In this document: piece by piece, positions 16,772 through 27,734 of the stretch
Numbering within the stretch: the stretch's first letter is position 1
Layout of the letters: every line of letters begins with the position of its first letter
From: Nocardia cerradoensis NBRC 101014
GTDB taxonomy: Bacteria; Actinomycetota; Actinomycetes; Mycobacteriales; Mycobacteriaceae
DNA length: 64,000 nt
Direction of reading: 5' to 3'
Assembly: GCF_000308535.1 (NCBI RefSeq)
Contig: NZ_BAFW01000388.1
Span: forward strand, 1-64,000
Position numbers and translations under genes: made by a program
The notes under the pieces: model-generated
The model's database searches: none
Told to the model about the DNA's origin: nothing
What the model saw: only the letters and a program-made list of their open reading frames with translations

Positions 16772-17218
16772 ATGAGTGGGCAGCAGGCCGAGAATCCGGA
16801 GTTCGCACAGCTCGTGCAGGCCGTCGTCCTCAGCATGCCGGCGGCGCGGCACCTGGGGTTCTCGTTCCGCCGCGTGGAGCGCGGCGAGGTGGAGCTCGTC
16901 CAGCCGTATCGCACGGAGTTGACCGAGCACAACGGCAACTTCCAGGGCGGTGTGATCGGATCGCTCGCGGACTTCGCGGGCGGATCCGCGGCGGGCACGC
17001 TGCTACCGGCCGGCTGGGTGAACATGACGGTCGACTACACCGTCAAACTGCTCGCACCGGCGCGAGGTGAGCATCTGGTGGCCCGCGGACGCGTGCTGAA
17101 GCCCGGCAAGGCGATCACCGTCGCGGCCGCCGACGTCTTCGGCGTCCATCACGGTAGCGAAACATTGTGCGCGACAGCGTTGGTCACGATGCGAAACCTC
17201 GACATGCGCACTGCGTGA
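16772..17218 (+). CDS. PaaI-type hotdog thioesterase
   Basis: 148 residues from the ATG at 16772, which follows GAGAGGAACC; the frame is open to 16703 but that start lacks a ribosome site. The hotdog core reads HNGNFQGGVIGSLADFAGGSAAG, where Asn/Gln and the buried helix position Asp match PaaI/YigI acyl-CoA thioesterases, then MTVDYTVKLLAPARG. Probably hydrolyses an acyl-CoA in the cytoplasm; chain length unknown. Stand-alone, 53 bases before the XRE regulator on the same strand. Confidence 0.83.
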   Translation: MSGQQAENPEFAQLVQAVVLSMPAARHLGFSFRRVERGEVELVQPYRTELTEHNGNFQGGVIGSLADFAGGSAAGTLLPAGWVNMTVDYTVKLLAPARGEHLVARGRVLKPGKAITVAAADVFGVHHGSETLCATALVTMRNLDMRTA

Positions 17219-17271
17219 GCGCTCGGGGCGCCGTAGCGTCGCCGAGCCGGTGCGCGTTGTTACTGTTTCTC

Positions 17272-18108
17272 ATGACCAACGACGCGCACCGGCGCAGGGA
17301 ACAGCTGCGCGAATTCCTCCGCAGTCGCCGGGAACGGCTCACCCCCGCCGAGGTCGGGCTCGCGCCGTCCGGACGACGCCGCACACCGGGACTACGGCGC
17401 GAGGAGGTCGCACAGCTCGCCGGGGTCGGCGTGTCCTGGTACACCTGGCTCGAACAGGGGCGCGATATCACGGTGTCGGCCGACGTGCTCGACGCGGTCG
17501 CGAGAGCACTGCGATTGACCGATTGGGAGCACGCCCACCTGTATGTACTGGCGGGGATGAATCCGCCTCGGGCCGTGGGGAATCGGGACGCGCGGGTCAC
17601 CGAGGAACTGCGACATCTGCTGACGGTGTGGTCGCCGCGGCCCGCGGTGCTGCGTGACCGGTACTGGAACATCCTGGCCGTCAACGACGGCGCGCGCACG
17701 GCCTTCGGCTACGACTGCGCCGACTACAACTGCCTCGTCTCGTTCTTCACCAACGCGAGCTACCGGGAGATGCATCTGCACTGGACCGCCGCCGCACCGG
17801 CGGTCGTCGCCGCCTATCGCGCCGACGCGGCGCAGGGCGAGCCCGAATTCGGCCGGGTGATCACCGAACTCTCCACGGTCAGTACCGAATTCGCCGAATT
17901 GTGGGCACGCCACGACGTGGGGGCCCCGACGCAGGCGGTACACGCCGTGCGCCATCCGGACGCGGGCGACCTGTACTTCGACACCACCACGCTGATCGTC
18001 GCGGACCATCCCGATCTGCATCTGGTGCTGTACAACCCGCGGCCGGGCACCGAGACCGAACAGCGGCTGGGCCTGCTGACGCCGGAACGGTCGGCCGCAC
18101 CCGCATAG
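17272..18108 (+). CDS. XRE-family regulator with MmyB-like ligand domain
   Basis: 278 residues. N-terminal helix-turn-helix at about 15-75, with the standard RRTPGLRREEVAQLAGVGVS and WLEQGRDI of this family; C-terminal MmyB-like (PAS-fold) domain at 100-270 that binds a fatty-acid-like ligand in the structurally known member. ATG 17272. These regulators typically control a neighbouring SDR, and one lies 68 bases downstream on the same strand, so autoregulation and control of that SDR are likely. Confidence 0.88.
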   Translation: MTNDAHRRREQLREFLRSRRERLTPAEVGLAPSGRRRTPGLRREEVAQLAGVGVSWYTWLEQGRDITVSADVLDAVARALRLTDWEHAHLYVLAGMNPPRAVGNRDARVTEELRHLLTVWSPRPAVLRDRYWNILAVNDGARTAFGYDCADYNCLVSFFTNASYREMHLHWTAAAPAVVAAYRADAAQGEPEFGRVITELSTVSTEFAELWARHDVGAPTQAVHAVRHPDAGDLYFDTTTLIVADHPDLHLVLYNPRPGTETEQRLGLLTPERSAAPA

Positions 18109-18176
18109 CCTGGTGGTGGTGATCCCACGTTGACCTCGCACTGGTTGTCCACGGCGTTCGTCGGCAGGCTTTCGGT

Positions 18177-18935
18177 ATGACACACAACAGATTCGAGGGC
18201 AGGATCGCACTGGTCACCGGCGGTACGAGCGGTATGGGACTGGCCACCGCGCGGCGGTTGCGCGACGAGGGCGCGCGAGTGATCGTCACCGGACGCGACC
18301 CGGCACGGCTGGCCGCGGCCGCCGAGGAACTCGGACCGGAGGCGCTCGCGATCGCCGCCGACACGACCGATCTCGCCGCTCTCGATGCCCTGTTCGACAC
18401 CATCCAGAACCGGTACGGCCGGTTGGACGTGCTCTTCGTGAACGCCGGCATCGGATTCTTCCCGCCGACCGACGCGGTGACCGAGGCCGATTTCGACCGG
18501 GTCGTCGGCGTCAACGTCAAAGGGGTGTTCTTCACGATCCAGAAGGCGATTCCGCTGCTGTCCACCGGCGCGGCCGTCGTGATCAATGCCTCGTGGGCAC
18601 TGCACCGCGGCATGCCGTTCGGATCGCTGTACTCGGCCACCAAGGCCGCCGCGCACAATCTCGCGCGCACGCTCGCAGCGGAACTGGGCGGCAAGGGAAT
18701 TCGAGTCAACTCGGTGAGCCCGGGATACATAGACACCCCGGCGCTGCGGTCCGAACTGCCCGCGGCCGCACAGAGCGCGGTGGCCGGCGATATCGTCGCC
18801 GGCCGGATCGGCTCGGCCGAGGACGTCGCGGCTGCGGTGGCATTCCTCGCCTCGGACGAGGCGTCGTACATCACCGGTCAGGACCTGCTCGTCGACGGAG
18901 GTCTGGTGGGCCTGGTTCCGGGAACAGCGACGTAA
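18177..18935 (+). CDS. Classical SDR oxidoreductase, MmyB-regulator partner
   Basis: 252 residues. Cofactor motif TGGTSGMG near residue 15, NAG at about 88, catalytic Ser in INASW, and Tyr/Lys in LYSATKAA with 12 residues between Ser and Tyr as usual. Arg in TGRDPARL suggests NADP preference. ATG 68 bases after the XRE/MmyB gene. Such pairs are very frequent in actinobacteria; the substrate, probably a small ketone or aldehyde, is not known. Confidence 0.86.
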   Translation: MTHNRFEGRIALVTGGTSGMGLATARRLRDEGARVIVTGRDPARLAAAAEELGPEALAIAADTTDLAALDALFDTIQNRYGRLDVLFVNAGIGFFPPTDAVTEADFDRVVGVNVKGVFFTIQKAIPLLSTGAAVVINASWALHRGMPFGSLYSATKAAAHNLARTLAAELGGKGIRVNSVSPGYIDTPALRSELPAAAQSAVAGDIVAGRIGSAEDVAAAVAFLASDEASYITGQDLLVDGGLVGLVPGTAT

Positions 18936-19165
18936 TCGGCCCGCTCCCCCCGCCACTCCGGCCGAGCTCGCCCTGCCGGCGCGCTCGCGCACTGTAGGCA
19001 CCCGGTGTCGTACCCATCGTCTGCGCGAAGGTACTGACGAACGCGCTGGTCGTCCCCCATCCACAGGCGAGCGCGGTATCGTCGTGACATCGGCGGCGAC
19101 ACCGATCCCCCGCAGCCCGGGCACCGCGCTCTCGACCCGATCCGCACTGCGGCCGTTCACCGCGA
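18936..19165 (-). pseudogene. AraC-family regulator C-terminal remnant
   Basis: Minus-strand translation of about 18950-19085 reads DTALACGWGTTSAFVSTFAQ then TMGTTPGAYSARARRQGEL, the second helix-turn-helix of AraC/XylS regulators. The frame is not open further 5'; an adjacent frame carries GLRGIGVAADV, as if a one- or two-base shift split the domain near 19085, and the sensor half is missing. No start codon fits. Likely a decayed regulator abutting the SDR. Confidence 0.6.
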
Positions 19166-19208
19166 CCCGAGCACCACTGCTCGCCGGCCCGTCACAGCGC
19201 TGTGGACC

Positions 19209-19574
19209 TCACGAAGCTCGATCGCTTTTCACGAAATCCGCCAATAGCGCGGGATCACGACTGGGATTCCAGGCGTAGTCCAGTGCTGCCAGCAGATGTT
19301 GCTTCAGCCCTCTGGTTTCCCGATTGTCCGTCCGGCCCGGAGCCAGCGCAGCCTGCAGCATCTGCAGGAACCGTCGTCTGGCGACGCCGAAACGCACCAG
19401 CAACTCGCTGGAGTCGGCACCGCCGAACGGCGCCCATTGAATGGCGAATACGACTATCGACCGCGCATGCGGATCGAGATAGCCGTCTCGCTCGAGAAGT
19501 CGGCATTGCTCCAGCGAGGTCCGGACCCATTCCTTGCTGTAGCACCGCGCGACGCGAGGTTCACCGCGCCGCAT
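19209..19574 (-). CDS. DUF3263-like small helical protein
   Basis: 121 residues. The segment HARSIVVFAIQWAPFGGADS followed by ELLVRFGVARRRFLQML resembles the DUF3263 fold (short helix-turn-helix-like proteins of actinobacteria). Its start overlaps the end of the upstream DUF35 gene by 14 bases, so the two are translated together. DNA binding is plausible but not shown. ATG at 19574; no independent ribosome site is evident. Confidence 0.6.
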   Translation of the reverse strand: MRRGEPRVARCYSKEWVRTSLEQCRLLERDGYLDPHARSIVVFAIQWAPFGGADSSELLVRFGVARRRFLQMLQAALAPGRTDNRETRGLKQHLLAALDYAWNPSRDPALLADFVKSDRAS

Positions 19575-19941
19575 GGTCTCGTCCGCCGGACCCGGAGGAA
19601 GTCACCGATTCGCTGTGCCGGCGATCGGCACACACCACGAAGACCGGGAACCTGTCGTCTCGCGGACGCGGCTGGAAATGCACGCGCACCGGCCGATCCG
19701 CAAGCAACGGCACCTCCCCCTCCAGCGACGTGTAGACCCACGGCCCCTCATCGAGTTCGACGATCGCGACCGTCGACTGAGCCAGCACGCCACCCGCACC
19801 GGCACGTTCCACCACCCGCCACGACACGATCGAACCCGCACCGGACGACGGCACCCGTTCCAGCGCATCCGACGCACACGAGGAACACCCCGCCGTCAGC
19901 GGCGCGAACAACTTGTCACATTTCGCGCATCGCCGAATCAT
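19561..19941 (-). CDS. DUF35 zinc-ribbon/OB-fold protein
   Basis: 126 residues. The N-terminal rubredoxin-like ribbon CAKCDKLFAPLTAGCSSC (two CxxC) is followed by an OB-fold with VELDEGPWVYTSLEG and RPVRVHFQP. DUF35 proteins usually partner thiolases or ketosynthases, supplying acyl-CoA binding, but none is adjacent here. The ATG at 19941 is preferred because AAGAGG lies 7 bases upstream; the frame opens to 20064 without a better site. The C-terminal 20 residues are low-complexity. Confidence 0.75.
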   Translation of the reverse strand: MIRRCAKCDKLFAPLTAGCSSCASDALERVPSSGAGSIVSWRVVERAGAGGVLAQSTVAIVELDEGPWVYTSLEGEVPLLADRPVRVHFQPRPRDDRFPVFVVCADRRHSESVTSSGSGGRDHAAR

Positions 19942-20111
19942 CAAGACCTCTTCCGAGGCCGTCGTGCCGGTATGAGACCTGTGCCGAAGCGTGGGTGCAG
20001 ACATCGAATCCTCCGCAACGTGACCGATAGAACGCACTCCAGCCTCGTCACCGACGGGCACCACCGCGACGGTAGAACTACCCGTGCGTATACCTATTTC
20101 TCGCCGAAGAT

Positions 20112-20387
20112 TTGTCGAGTGACATTCCCGTCCCCGTTGTAACAGCTATTGGACACACCGAAACCTGTCTGAGGGCTTCAGCACGCAAAACGGACGGCAC
20201 CCGATTCGAAACTCTCGGAGTTGCCGGTGCAGCATCGAAGGACCTACAGTCCGGACTGCCTCCCGGCACCTATCAACTGTCAGGGTTCTGCGGCTCCAGC
20301 TACACATCCCCAGACCAGGTGAAGGGTGAAGACTTCAGCGTGACCGTCGGTCCCAGCCAGCCATCGACTGGATCATTCGGATCCTGA
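20112..20387 (+). CDS. Hypothetical small protein, possibly a fragment
   Basis: Open frame of up to 91 residues starting at TTG 20112. It has two Cys and a beta-rich composition (GLPPGTYQLSGFCGSSY) like an exported domain, but no signal peptide, no ribosome site and a stop at 20073, so it may be the 3' end of a lost secreted or lipoprotein gene. It lies beside VapBC in DNA of lower GC than the flanks. No family recognised. Confidence 0.35.
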   Translation: MSSDIPVPVVTAIGHTETCLRASARKTDGTRFETLGVAGAASKDLQSGLPPGTYQLSGFCGSSYTSPDQVKGEDFSVTVGPSQPSTGSFGS

Positions 20388-20412
20388 CTGAGGCCTGTGA
20401 GGCCGCACAGGT

Positions 20413-20805
20413 TCACCCGGATGCACCCATCACTTCCACTCCGTGAATCCGCGCAGCCTTCTGCATCCCGTCGTCCAGAGTCATCAATGGATAGGCGAGA
20501 CGCTGAGCCAACGCGATATACCCGGCGTCCGCGTAGGTGGCGTTGTCGATCATCCCGACAGCGGTGACCGAATCCACCGGCTCGCGGATTCGCTCCACGG
20601 GATGAGTGCTGAACGCAGCAATCAGTTCACGCGCCTGATCGAACTCGAGTTCACCACGGCGAGCCAGACGAATGAGCGCGGAGCCCACTTCGAAGTCGAC
20701 ATGTGGCGGGGAGACACATCCAGCGATGCGAATTCGGTCCGCATAGCCCGACGGCAGTACCCCTCGCAACAGGTCGACCCACACCGAGGCATCGACGACG
20801 ATCAC
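20413..20805 (-). CDS. vapC: VapC-type PIN-domain toxin
   Basis: 130 residues. PIN-domain RNase with the first acidic residue in VIVVDASVWVDLLRG at residues 1-15 and the C-terminal acidic set in DNATYADAGYIALAQRL and LMTLDDGMQ. Cleaves RNA when free of antitoxin. The GTG start at 20805 overlaps the antitoxin stop by four bases (GTGA), the standard VapBC arrangement; the longer frame to 20919 is antitoxin sequence in another frame. RNA target not predictable. Confidence 0.88.
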   Translation of the reverse strand: MIVVDASVWVDLLRGVLPSGYADRIRIAGCVSPPHVDFEVGSALIRLARRGELEFDQARELIAAFSTHPVERIREPVDSVTAVGMIDNATYADAGYIALAQRLAYPLMTLDDGMQKAARIHGVEVMGASG

Positions 20806-21071
20806 TCGTCCCCCCGGTCGTAATCGTCCCGAACCTCCCGCACCACTTCGGCACCGGATGTCGTTGCGCGGCCGGTGATCCCGATCCGCTGCTGCGTCTG
20901 CCGCAACTTCTCGTCCCACGTAGCAATGGCTCGCCGCTGCAACTCTCGCCTGACGTCGGCAGCCATCAAGTCGCGCAGGTACGCCGACACCGACTTGTGC
21001 TCTGCTCTGGCCTTCTCCGCGATCACCTCAGCGACGTCATCAGGCACGTCGCGCACTTGAACTGTCGCCAC
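20802..21071 (-). CDS. vapB: VapB-type antitoxin (FitA-like ribbon-helix-helix)
   Basis: 89 residues from the GTG at 21071, seven bases after GGAGG (21078-21082); the ATG at 21107 would add 12 residues and has no ribosome site. The N-terminus TVQVRDVPDDVAEVIAEKA and SVSAYLRDLM is a ribbon-helix-helix DNA-binding domain; the acidic C-terminal tail binds the toxin. Presumed autorepressor of the pair; translationally coupled to vapC. Confidence 0.87.
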   Translation of the reverse strand: MATVQVRDVPDDVAEVIAEKARAEHKSVSAYLRDLMAADVRRELQRRAIATWDEKLRQTQQRIGITGRATTSGAEVVREVRDDYDRGDE

Positions 21072-21146
21072 AGCCGCACCTCCATCTACATGCACTAGTT
21101 CATGCACATGATAGCCTGCACAGCGGATAGAGACCGGGAGAGCATG

Positions 21147-21181
21147 AAAAAGCCTCTGACCTGAGTTGTCAGATCAGAGGC
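21147..21181 (-). terminator. Rho-independent terminator of tRNA-Val
   Basis: Minus-strand hairpin GCCTCTGATCTGA-CAAC-TCAGGTCAGAGGC (21152-21181, one internal mismatch) followed by five T, starting 8 bases after the tRNA. Confidence 0.85.
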
Positions 21182-21188
21182 CGGTAAT

Positions 21189-21259
21189 GGGCGCAGAGGG
21201 GTTCGAACCCCCGACCGCTGGTGTGTAAAACCAGTGCTCTACCACTGAGCTATACGCCC
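21189..21259 (-). tRNA. tRNA-Val (anticodon TAC)
   Basis: Full cloverleaf on the minus strand: 7-bp acceptor stem GGGCGTA/TGCGCCC, D-arm GCTC-AGTGGTA-GAGC, anticodon stem CTGGT/ACCAG with loop TTTACAC, T-loop TTCGAAC. CCA is not encoded. A terminator follows. Confidence 0.95.
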
Positions 21260-21333
21260 GGACTTCACCGGCCGGGCGGCGGTGAAGATGGTGTGCTGCG
21301 CGGGGCCGGGTGTCCGGGTCCGTGCGCGGCGGT

Positions 21334-21798
21334 TCATGAATCTAGTGCAGTGAGCGCTTTCTCCCAAGCCGCCTGGTCACGGGGCTCTCCGGGGCCGTTC
21401 ATTTCGGCGAAACGGATGATTCCGTCCTTGTCCACGACGAAGGTGCCGCGGTTCGGGAAGCCGGTTCTGTCGTTGAAGACACCGTAGGCCTGGGTGACGG
21501 CGCCGTGCGGCCAGAAGTCCGACAGCAGCGGGAAGGTGTAGCCCTGCTCGGCCGCCCAGATCTTGTGGGTGGGCGGGGGGCCGACGGAGATGGCGAGGAT
21601 CTCGGCGTTGTCGTTCTGGAACTTGGGCAGTTCGTCGCGCACCTTGCACAGCTCACCCTGGCAGATGCCGGTGAACGCCAACGGATAGAAGACGATCAGG
21701 ACGTTCTTATGGCCCCGGTAATCGGCGAGGCTCACATCCTGGTTGTTCTGATCCTTCAGCGTGAAATCCGGTGCGGCCGTACCCACTTCGAGCGGCAT
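21334..21798 (-). CDS. ahpE: Peroxiredoxin AhpE with an extra Cys
   Basis: Reduces hydroperoxides and peroxynitrite. 154 residues, closely like M. tuberculosis AhpE (Rv2238c): thioredoxin fold with FYPLAFTGIC (peroxidatic Cys46), SVGPPPTHKIWA and LLSDFWPHGAV. The mycobacterial protein is a one-Cys enzyme, but here a second Cys lies at 51 (CQGELC), the spacing used by atypical two-Cys BCP peroxiredoxins. ATG with GAGGA upstream. First of the Rv2238c-Rv2247-like block. Confidence 0.92.
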   Translation of the reverse strand: MPLEVGTAAPDFTLKDQNNQDVSLADYRGHKNVLIVFYPLAFTGICQGELCKVRDELPKFQNDNAEILAISVGPPPTHKIWAAEQGYTFPLLSDFWPHGAVTQAYGVFNDRTGFPNRGTFVVDKDGIIRFAEMNGPGEPRDQAAWEKALTALDS

Positions 21799-21877
21799 GC
21801 GCAGTCCTCCTGTCTTCGACGGCGGGCTGTTCCGGTACTCGGCGGCCGCCCGTGCGAAACAATAGTCACGCGGTGGG

Positions 21878-22300
21878 TCAGCGCTGCTTCGAGGGCGTCT
21901 TGGGCTGCATCAGCTTGGTGCCGGTCCAGGTGCCGAGGCTGACCGGTGTGGTCGACGTCAACCCCGCGGTGGGGGCGGATTCGGCGATCTCGCTGGGATC
22001 GACATGCCCGGGCTGGCCGGTCTTGGGGGTGAGTACCCACACGACACCGTCCTCGGCGAGCGGACCGATGGCATCCATCAGTTCGTCGACCAGGTCGCCG
22101 TCTCCGTCGCGCCACCACAGCAGTACGACATCGATCACCTCGTCGGTGTCCTCGTCGAGTAGTTCGGAGCCGATCGCGTCCTCGACAGACGCCCTCAACT
22201 CGTCTGCGGTGTCCTCGTCCCAGCCCAACTCCTGAACCGCCATGCCGTGGGCAATGCCAAGCTTCTGAGCGTAGTTCTGCGCGTCCGCCGCGGCGACCAC
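21878..22300 (-). CDS. DUF3052 family protein
   Basis: 140 residues from the GTG at 22300, which follows GGAGG; the frame is open to 22363. Conserved helical core AQKLGIAHGMAVQELGWDED, ELLDEDTDEVIDVVLLWWRD and DGVVWVLTPKTGQPGHV. Orthologous in position and sequence type to Rv2239c. Function unknown; possibly a small adaptor, since it has an acidic surface and no catalytic motif. Confidence 0.85.
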   Translation of the reverse strand: MVAAADAQNYAQKLGIAHGMAVQELGWDEDTADELRASVEDAIGSELLDEDTDEVIDVVLLWWRDGDGDLVDELMDAIGPLAEDGVVWVLTPKTGQPGHVDPSEIAESAPTAGLTSTTPVSLGTWTGTKLMQPKTPSKQR

Positions 22301-22477
22301 GGTGGTGTCCTCCTCAACTCCCGACAACAGATAGTTGCAAGCGAACATGGTTATCGGCCGCAACGCAAGCCGATCCGCCCAAATAACCTCCGAAATGTCG
22401 CGGATGCATGCCCCGGGGCGAAGCGTGCAGAGGCGGTTCGCAACGCCCTGAGCGGCCCCGGGACATCCGTTTCCCGG

Positions 22478-23035
22478 CTATCGCGCCGGGCATGCGGTAC
22501 GCACCGCGTTCAGCGCGTCGTTGACTCGCTTACTGGCGTCGTTGAGCGTGCCGACGGGCGACGTGTAGGTCATCTTGCGGGATTCGCCGGCCAATCCGCG
22601 GGCGGCGTTCACATAGTCGGTGAACTTCTGCGCGAGATCCGCGGGTAACGCGTCGCCGGCGGCGGTGACCCGTCCCTCCACGGTCCGCGCGGCGTCCTCG
22701 AGGGTCTGGGCGGCGGCATCGCGCTTGGCGTCCTGGTCGGGGGCGTTCGCATCGTGCGCGTCGACGAAGTCGTTGTACTTCGTCACCGCGGCGCCGGTGG
22801 TCTCACGGAAGGGTGTGCAGTTGTCGGCGACGGCTTTCGTCTGTGCGGCAGCCTTTTTCGACGAGGTGGCCGCGGCCGAGGACGATGCCATCTCGGTGCG
22901 GAACGCGGCCGCGTCCGCCTGGTTCACCGTCGCGGTACCGTGGACAGCGGTAGAGCATCCTGCCACCACCAGTCCGGTGCCGACCGCCAAGGTCGCGCAC
23001 ATCAGTCCGAACCCACGTGGGTTCAGCAGTTTCAT
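22478..23035 (-). CDS. Putative lipoprotein (Rv2240c-like position)
   Basis: 185 residues. Signal peptide with lipobox VVAGC (Cys near residue 27), then a Ser/Ala/Lys-rich linker and a helical domain with two Cys (DNCTPF and the C-terminal RTACPAR) likely disulfide-linked. ATG at 23035 follows GGGGAGGAC. Sits where M. tuberculosis has Rv2240c, divergent from aceE. Cell-envelope protein of unknown role. Confidence 0.8.
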   Translation of the reverse strand: MKLLNPRGFGLMCATLAVGTGLVVAGCSTAVHGTATVNQADAAAFRTEMASSSAAATSSKKAAAQTKAVADNCTPFRETTGAAVTKYNDFVDAHDANAPDQDAKRDAAAQTLEDAARTVEGRVTAAGDALPADLAQKFTDYVNAARGLAGESRKMTYTSPVGTLNDASKRVNDALNAVRTACPAR

Positions 23036-23273
23036 CGTCCTCCCCGCTTCTCGAGCAGTCGAAAGAATGTTCTGTGGCGAGCTTCGCTGCAACGAGCGTC
23101 ACAGCCTAGCGAACGGTACTGGATTTACGGCTGACATGATGACCTGGGACGCATCATCGACAAGGATGTGAGGTGCGCCCCAAACCGTGAGCGACGGACG
23201 GCCCGCACACCAGCGGTGCTGCCCGGGGTTAGAGCCATCAGCTTGTCCACCCCCTGTACGAGGAGCATTGATT

Positions 23274-26198
<2,925 letters not shown>

Positions 26199-26203
26199 CC
26201 GGT

Positions 26204-26234
26204 CCGGTAGGGGCGCGAATCGCGCCCCTACCGG
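26204..26234 (+). terminator. Hairpin after aceE
   Basis: CCGGTAGGGGCGCG-AAT-CGCGCCCCTACCGG: perfect 14-bp stem with a 3-base loop, 5 bases after the aceE stop. No T-run follows, so it is an actinobacterial I-type hairpin terminator or mRNA 3' stabiliser separating aceE from mabR. Confidence 0.75.
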
Positions 26235-26277
26235 GGGGTTGCGGAGACCGACCAGCGCGATGACGGAATATTGAACA

Positions 26278-27606
26278 GTGGAACGTAAACCGCCGCGGCC
26301 TCGCCGGGTTTCCGAGGGGTCGTCCGAGCACGAGGTCTATCTGCCGACCGGGGCCCTGTCACCCAATCGGCAAACCCGCGATCCGCTGCCGGACACCCTG
26401 CTGAAACGGGTGAAGCAGTTCTCCGGGCGGCTGTCCACCGAGGCGATCGCCTCGATGGAGGACCGGCTACCGTTCTTCGGCGACCTGGACGCCGCCCAGC
26501 GCGCCGGCGTGCAGATGCTGGTGCAGACCGCGGTGGTCAATTTCCTGGAGTGGTTGCAGGATCCGGAAAGCGATATTCGGTTCAGCCTCGACGCGTTCCA
26601 GGTGATCCCACAGGATTTGGCCCGGCGACTGACCCTGCGTCAGACCGTCGACATGGTCCGCGTCGCGATGGAGTTCTTCGAGCAGTGGCTGCCGGCGCTG
26701 GCCCGCAACGACCGCCAGCTGGTGGCGCTCACCGAGGCGGTACTGCGCTACGGCCGCGAACTCGGTTTCGCCGCGGCCTCGGTCTACGCCTCGGCGGCCG
26801 AATCCCGCGGCGCCTGGGACACCCGGCTGGAGGCGCTGGTCGTCGACGCCGTGGTGCGCGGCGACACCGGCGCCGAAATGCTCTCGCGCGCGGCCACATT
26901 GAACTGGGACGCCACGGCCGCGGCGACGGTGCTGGTCGGCACGCCGCCGAAAGATCAAGTGGCCGTGGCGGGTTCGGTGCACGTCATCGCCGCCCGGCAC
27001 GGCCGCGCGGCGCTGGCCGTCGTGCAGGGTTCGCGGCTGGTGATGGTGGTCAGCGGCAATCTCGGTGATACCGGCTACCCCTCGCCGTTCCTGATGGACC
27101 TGCTGGCCGAAGCGTTTTCCGACGGTCCCGTGGTGATCGGCCCGACCATGCGCACACTGTCCGCGGCCCACGTCAGCGCCGTGGAGGCGATGGCCGGAAT
27201 GGAGGCCGTGGTGGGCTGGCGGGCGGCGCCGCGACCGGTACACGCCTCCGAACTTCTGCCTGAGCGAGCACTGCTCGGCGATCGGGCTGCGGTCGACGCT
27301 CTCAACGAGTATCTTGTGCTACCGTTGGCCGCCGCCGGGTCGGCCTTGTCGGACACCCTCGACGCCTACCTCGATTGCGGTGGAGCCGTCGAGACATGTG
27401 CCCGGCAGCTGTTCGTTCATCCAAATACGGTCCGCTATCGACTCAAGCGCATCGCCGAGGTCACGGGCCGGGATCCGATGAATCCTCGCGACGCCTATGT
27501 GCTCCGCATCGCGGCAACAGTAGGTCGTTTGACACGAACCCGTAACGAATCGTCAACACCTGCCCCAGAAGACTCGCCGGCAACTTTCTACGAAGATCGC
27601 CTGTAA
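26278..27606 (+). CDS. mabR: MabR, PucR-type activator of the FAS-II operon
   Basis: 442 residues. C-terminal PucR-type helix-turn-helix (CARQLFVHPNTVRYRLKRIA near 375-394), GGDEF-like middle, N-terminal helical domain. Same position as Rv2242, characterised as MabR, which senses long acyl-CoA and activates fabD-acpM-kasA-kasB-accD6. A sequence matching its reported operator lies just before fabD (27648-27668). GTG start 26278; the first 30 residues (RKPPRPRRVSEGSS) are basic and non-conserved, so a slightly later start is possible. Confidence 0.9.
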   Translation: MERKPPRPRRVSEGSSEHEVYLPTGALSPNRQTRDPLPDTLLKRVKQFSGRLSTEAIASMEDRLPFFGDLDAAQRAGVQMLVQTAVVNFLEWLQDPESDIRFSLDAFQVIPQDLARRLTLRQTVDMVRVAMEFFEQWLPALARNDRQLVALTEAVLRYGRELGFAAASVYASAAESRGAWDTRLEALVVDAVVRGDTGAEMLSRAATLNWDATAAATVLVGTPPKDQVAVAGSVHVIAARHGRAALAVVQGSRLVMVVSGNLGDTGYPSPFLMDLLAEAFSDGPVVIGPTMRTLSAAHVSAVEAMAGMEAVVGWRAAPRPVHASELLPERALLGDRAAVDALNEYLVLPLAAAGSALSDTLDAYLDCGGAVETCARQLFVHPNTVRYRLKRIAEVTGRDPMNPRDAYVLRIAATVGRLTRTRNESSTPAPEDSPATFYEDRL

Positions 27607-27647
27607 CGGACATCGGGGCGCTGTCGATCGCGACCACCCACGTGCCG

Positions 27648-27668
27648 TTTTGTGGGGTCCACACAAAA
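27648..27668. promoter_or_regulatory. MabR operator TTTTGT-N9-ACAAAA
   Basis: TTTTGT (27648-27653), nine bases, ACAAAA (27663-27668), 67 bp before the fabD start. This is the inverted repeat I recall being reported for MabR in mycobacteria. A further TTTTGT lies at 27722-27727, 8 bases before the GTG. Confidence 0.82.
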
Positions 27669-27734
27669 GCGTCGCTCAAACATCATCGGCGCCGACATCT
27701 CCACAGACCCCCCTCACGGTGTTTTGTTAGAGGC

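Noticed and set aside
17814-19160. 448-codon minus-strand open frame across XRE and SDR genes
   Set aside because: Covers two well-supported plus-strand genes; the only real signal on this strand is the AraC remnant at its 5' end, in a different frame.
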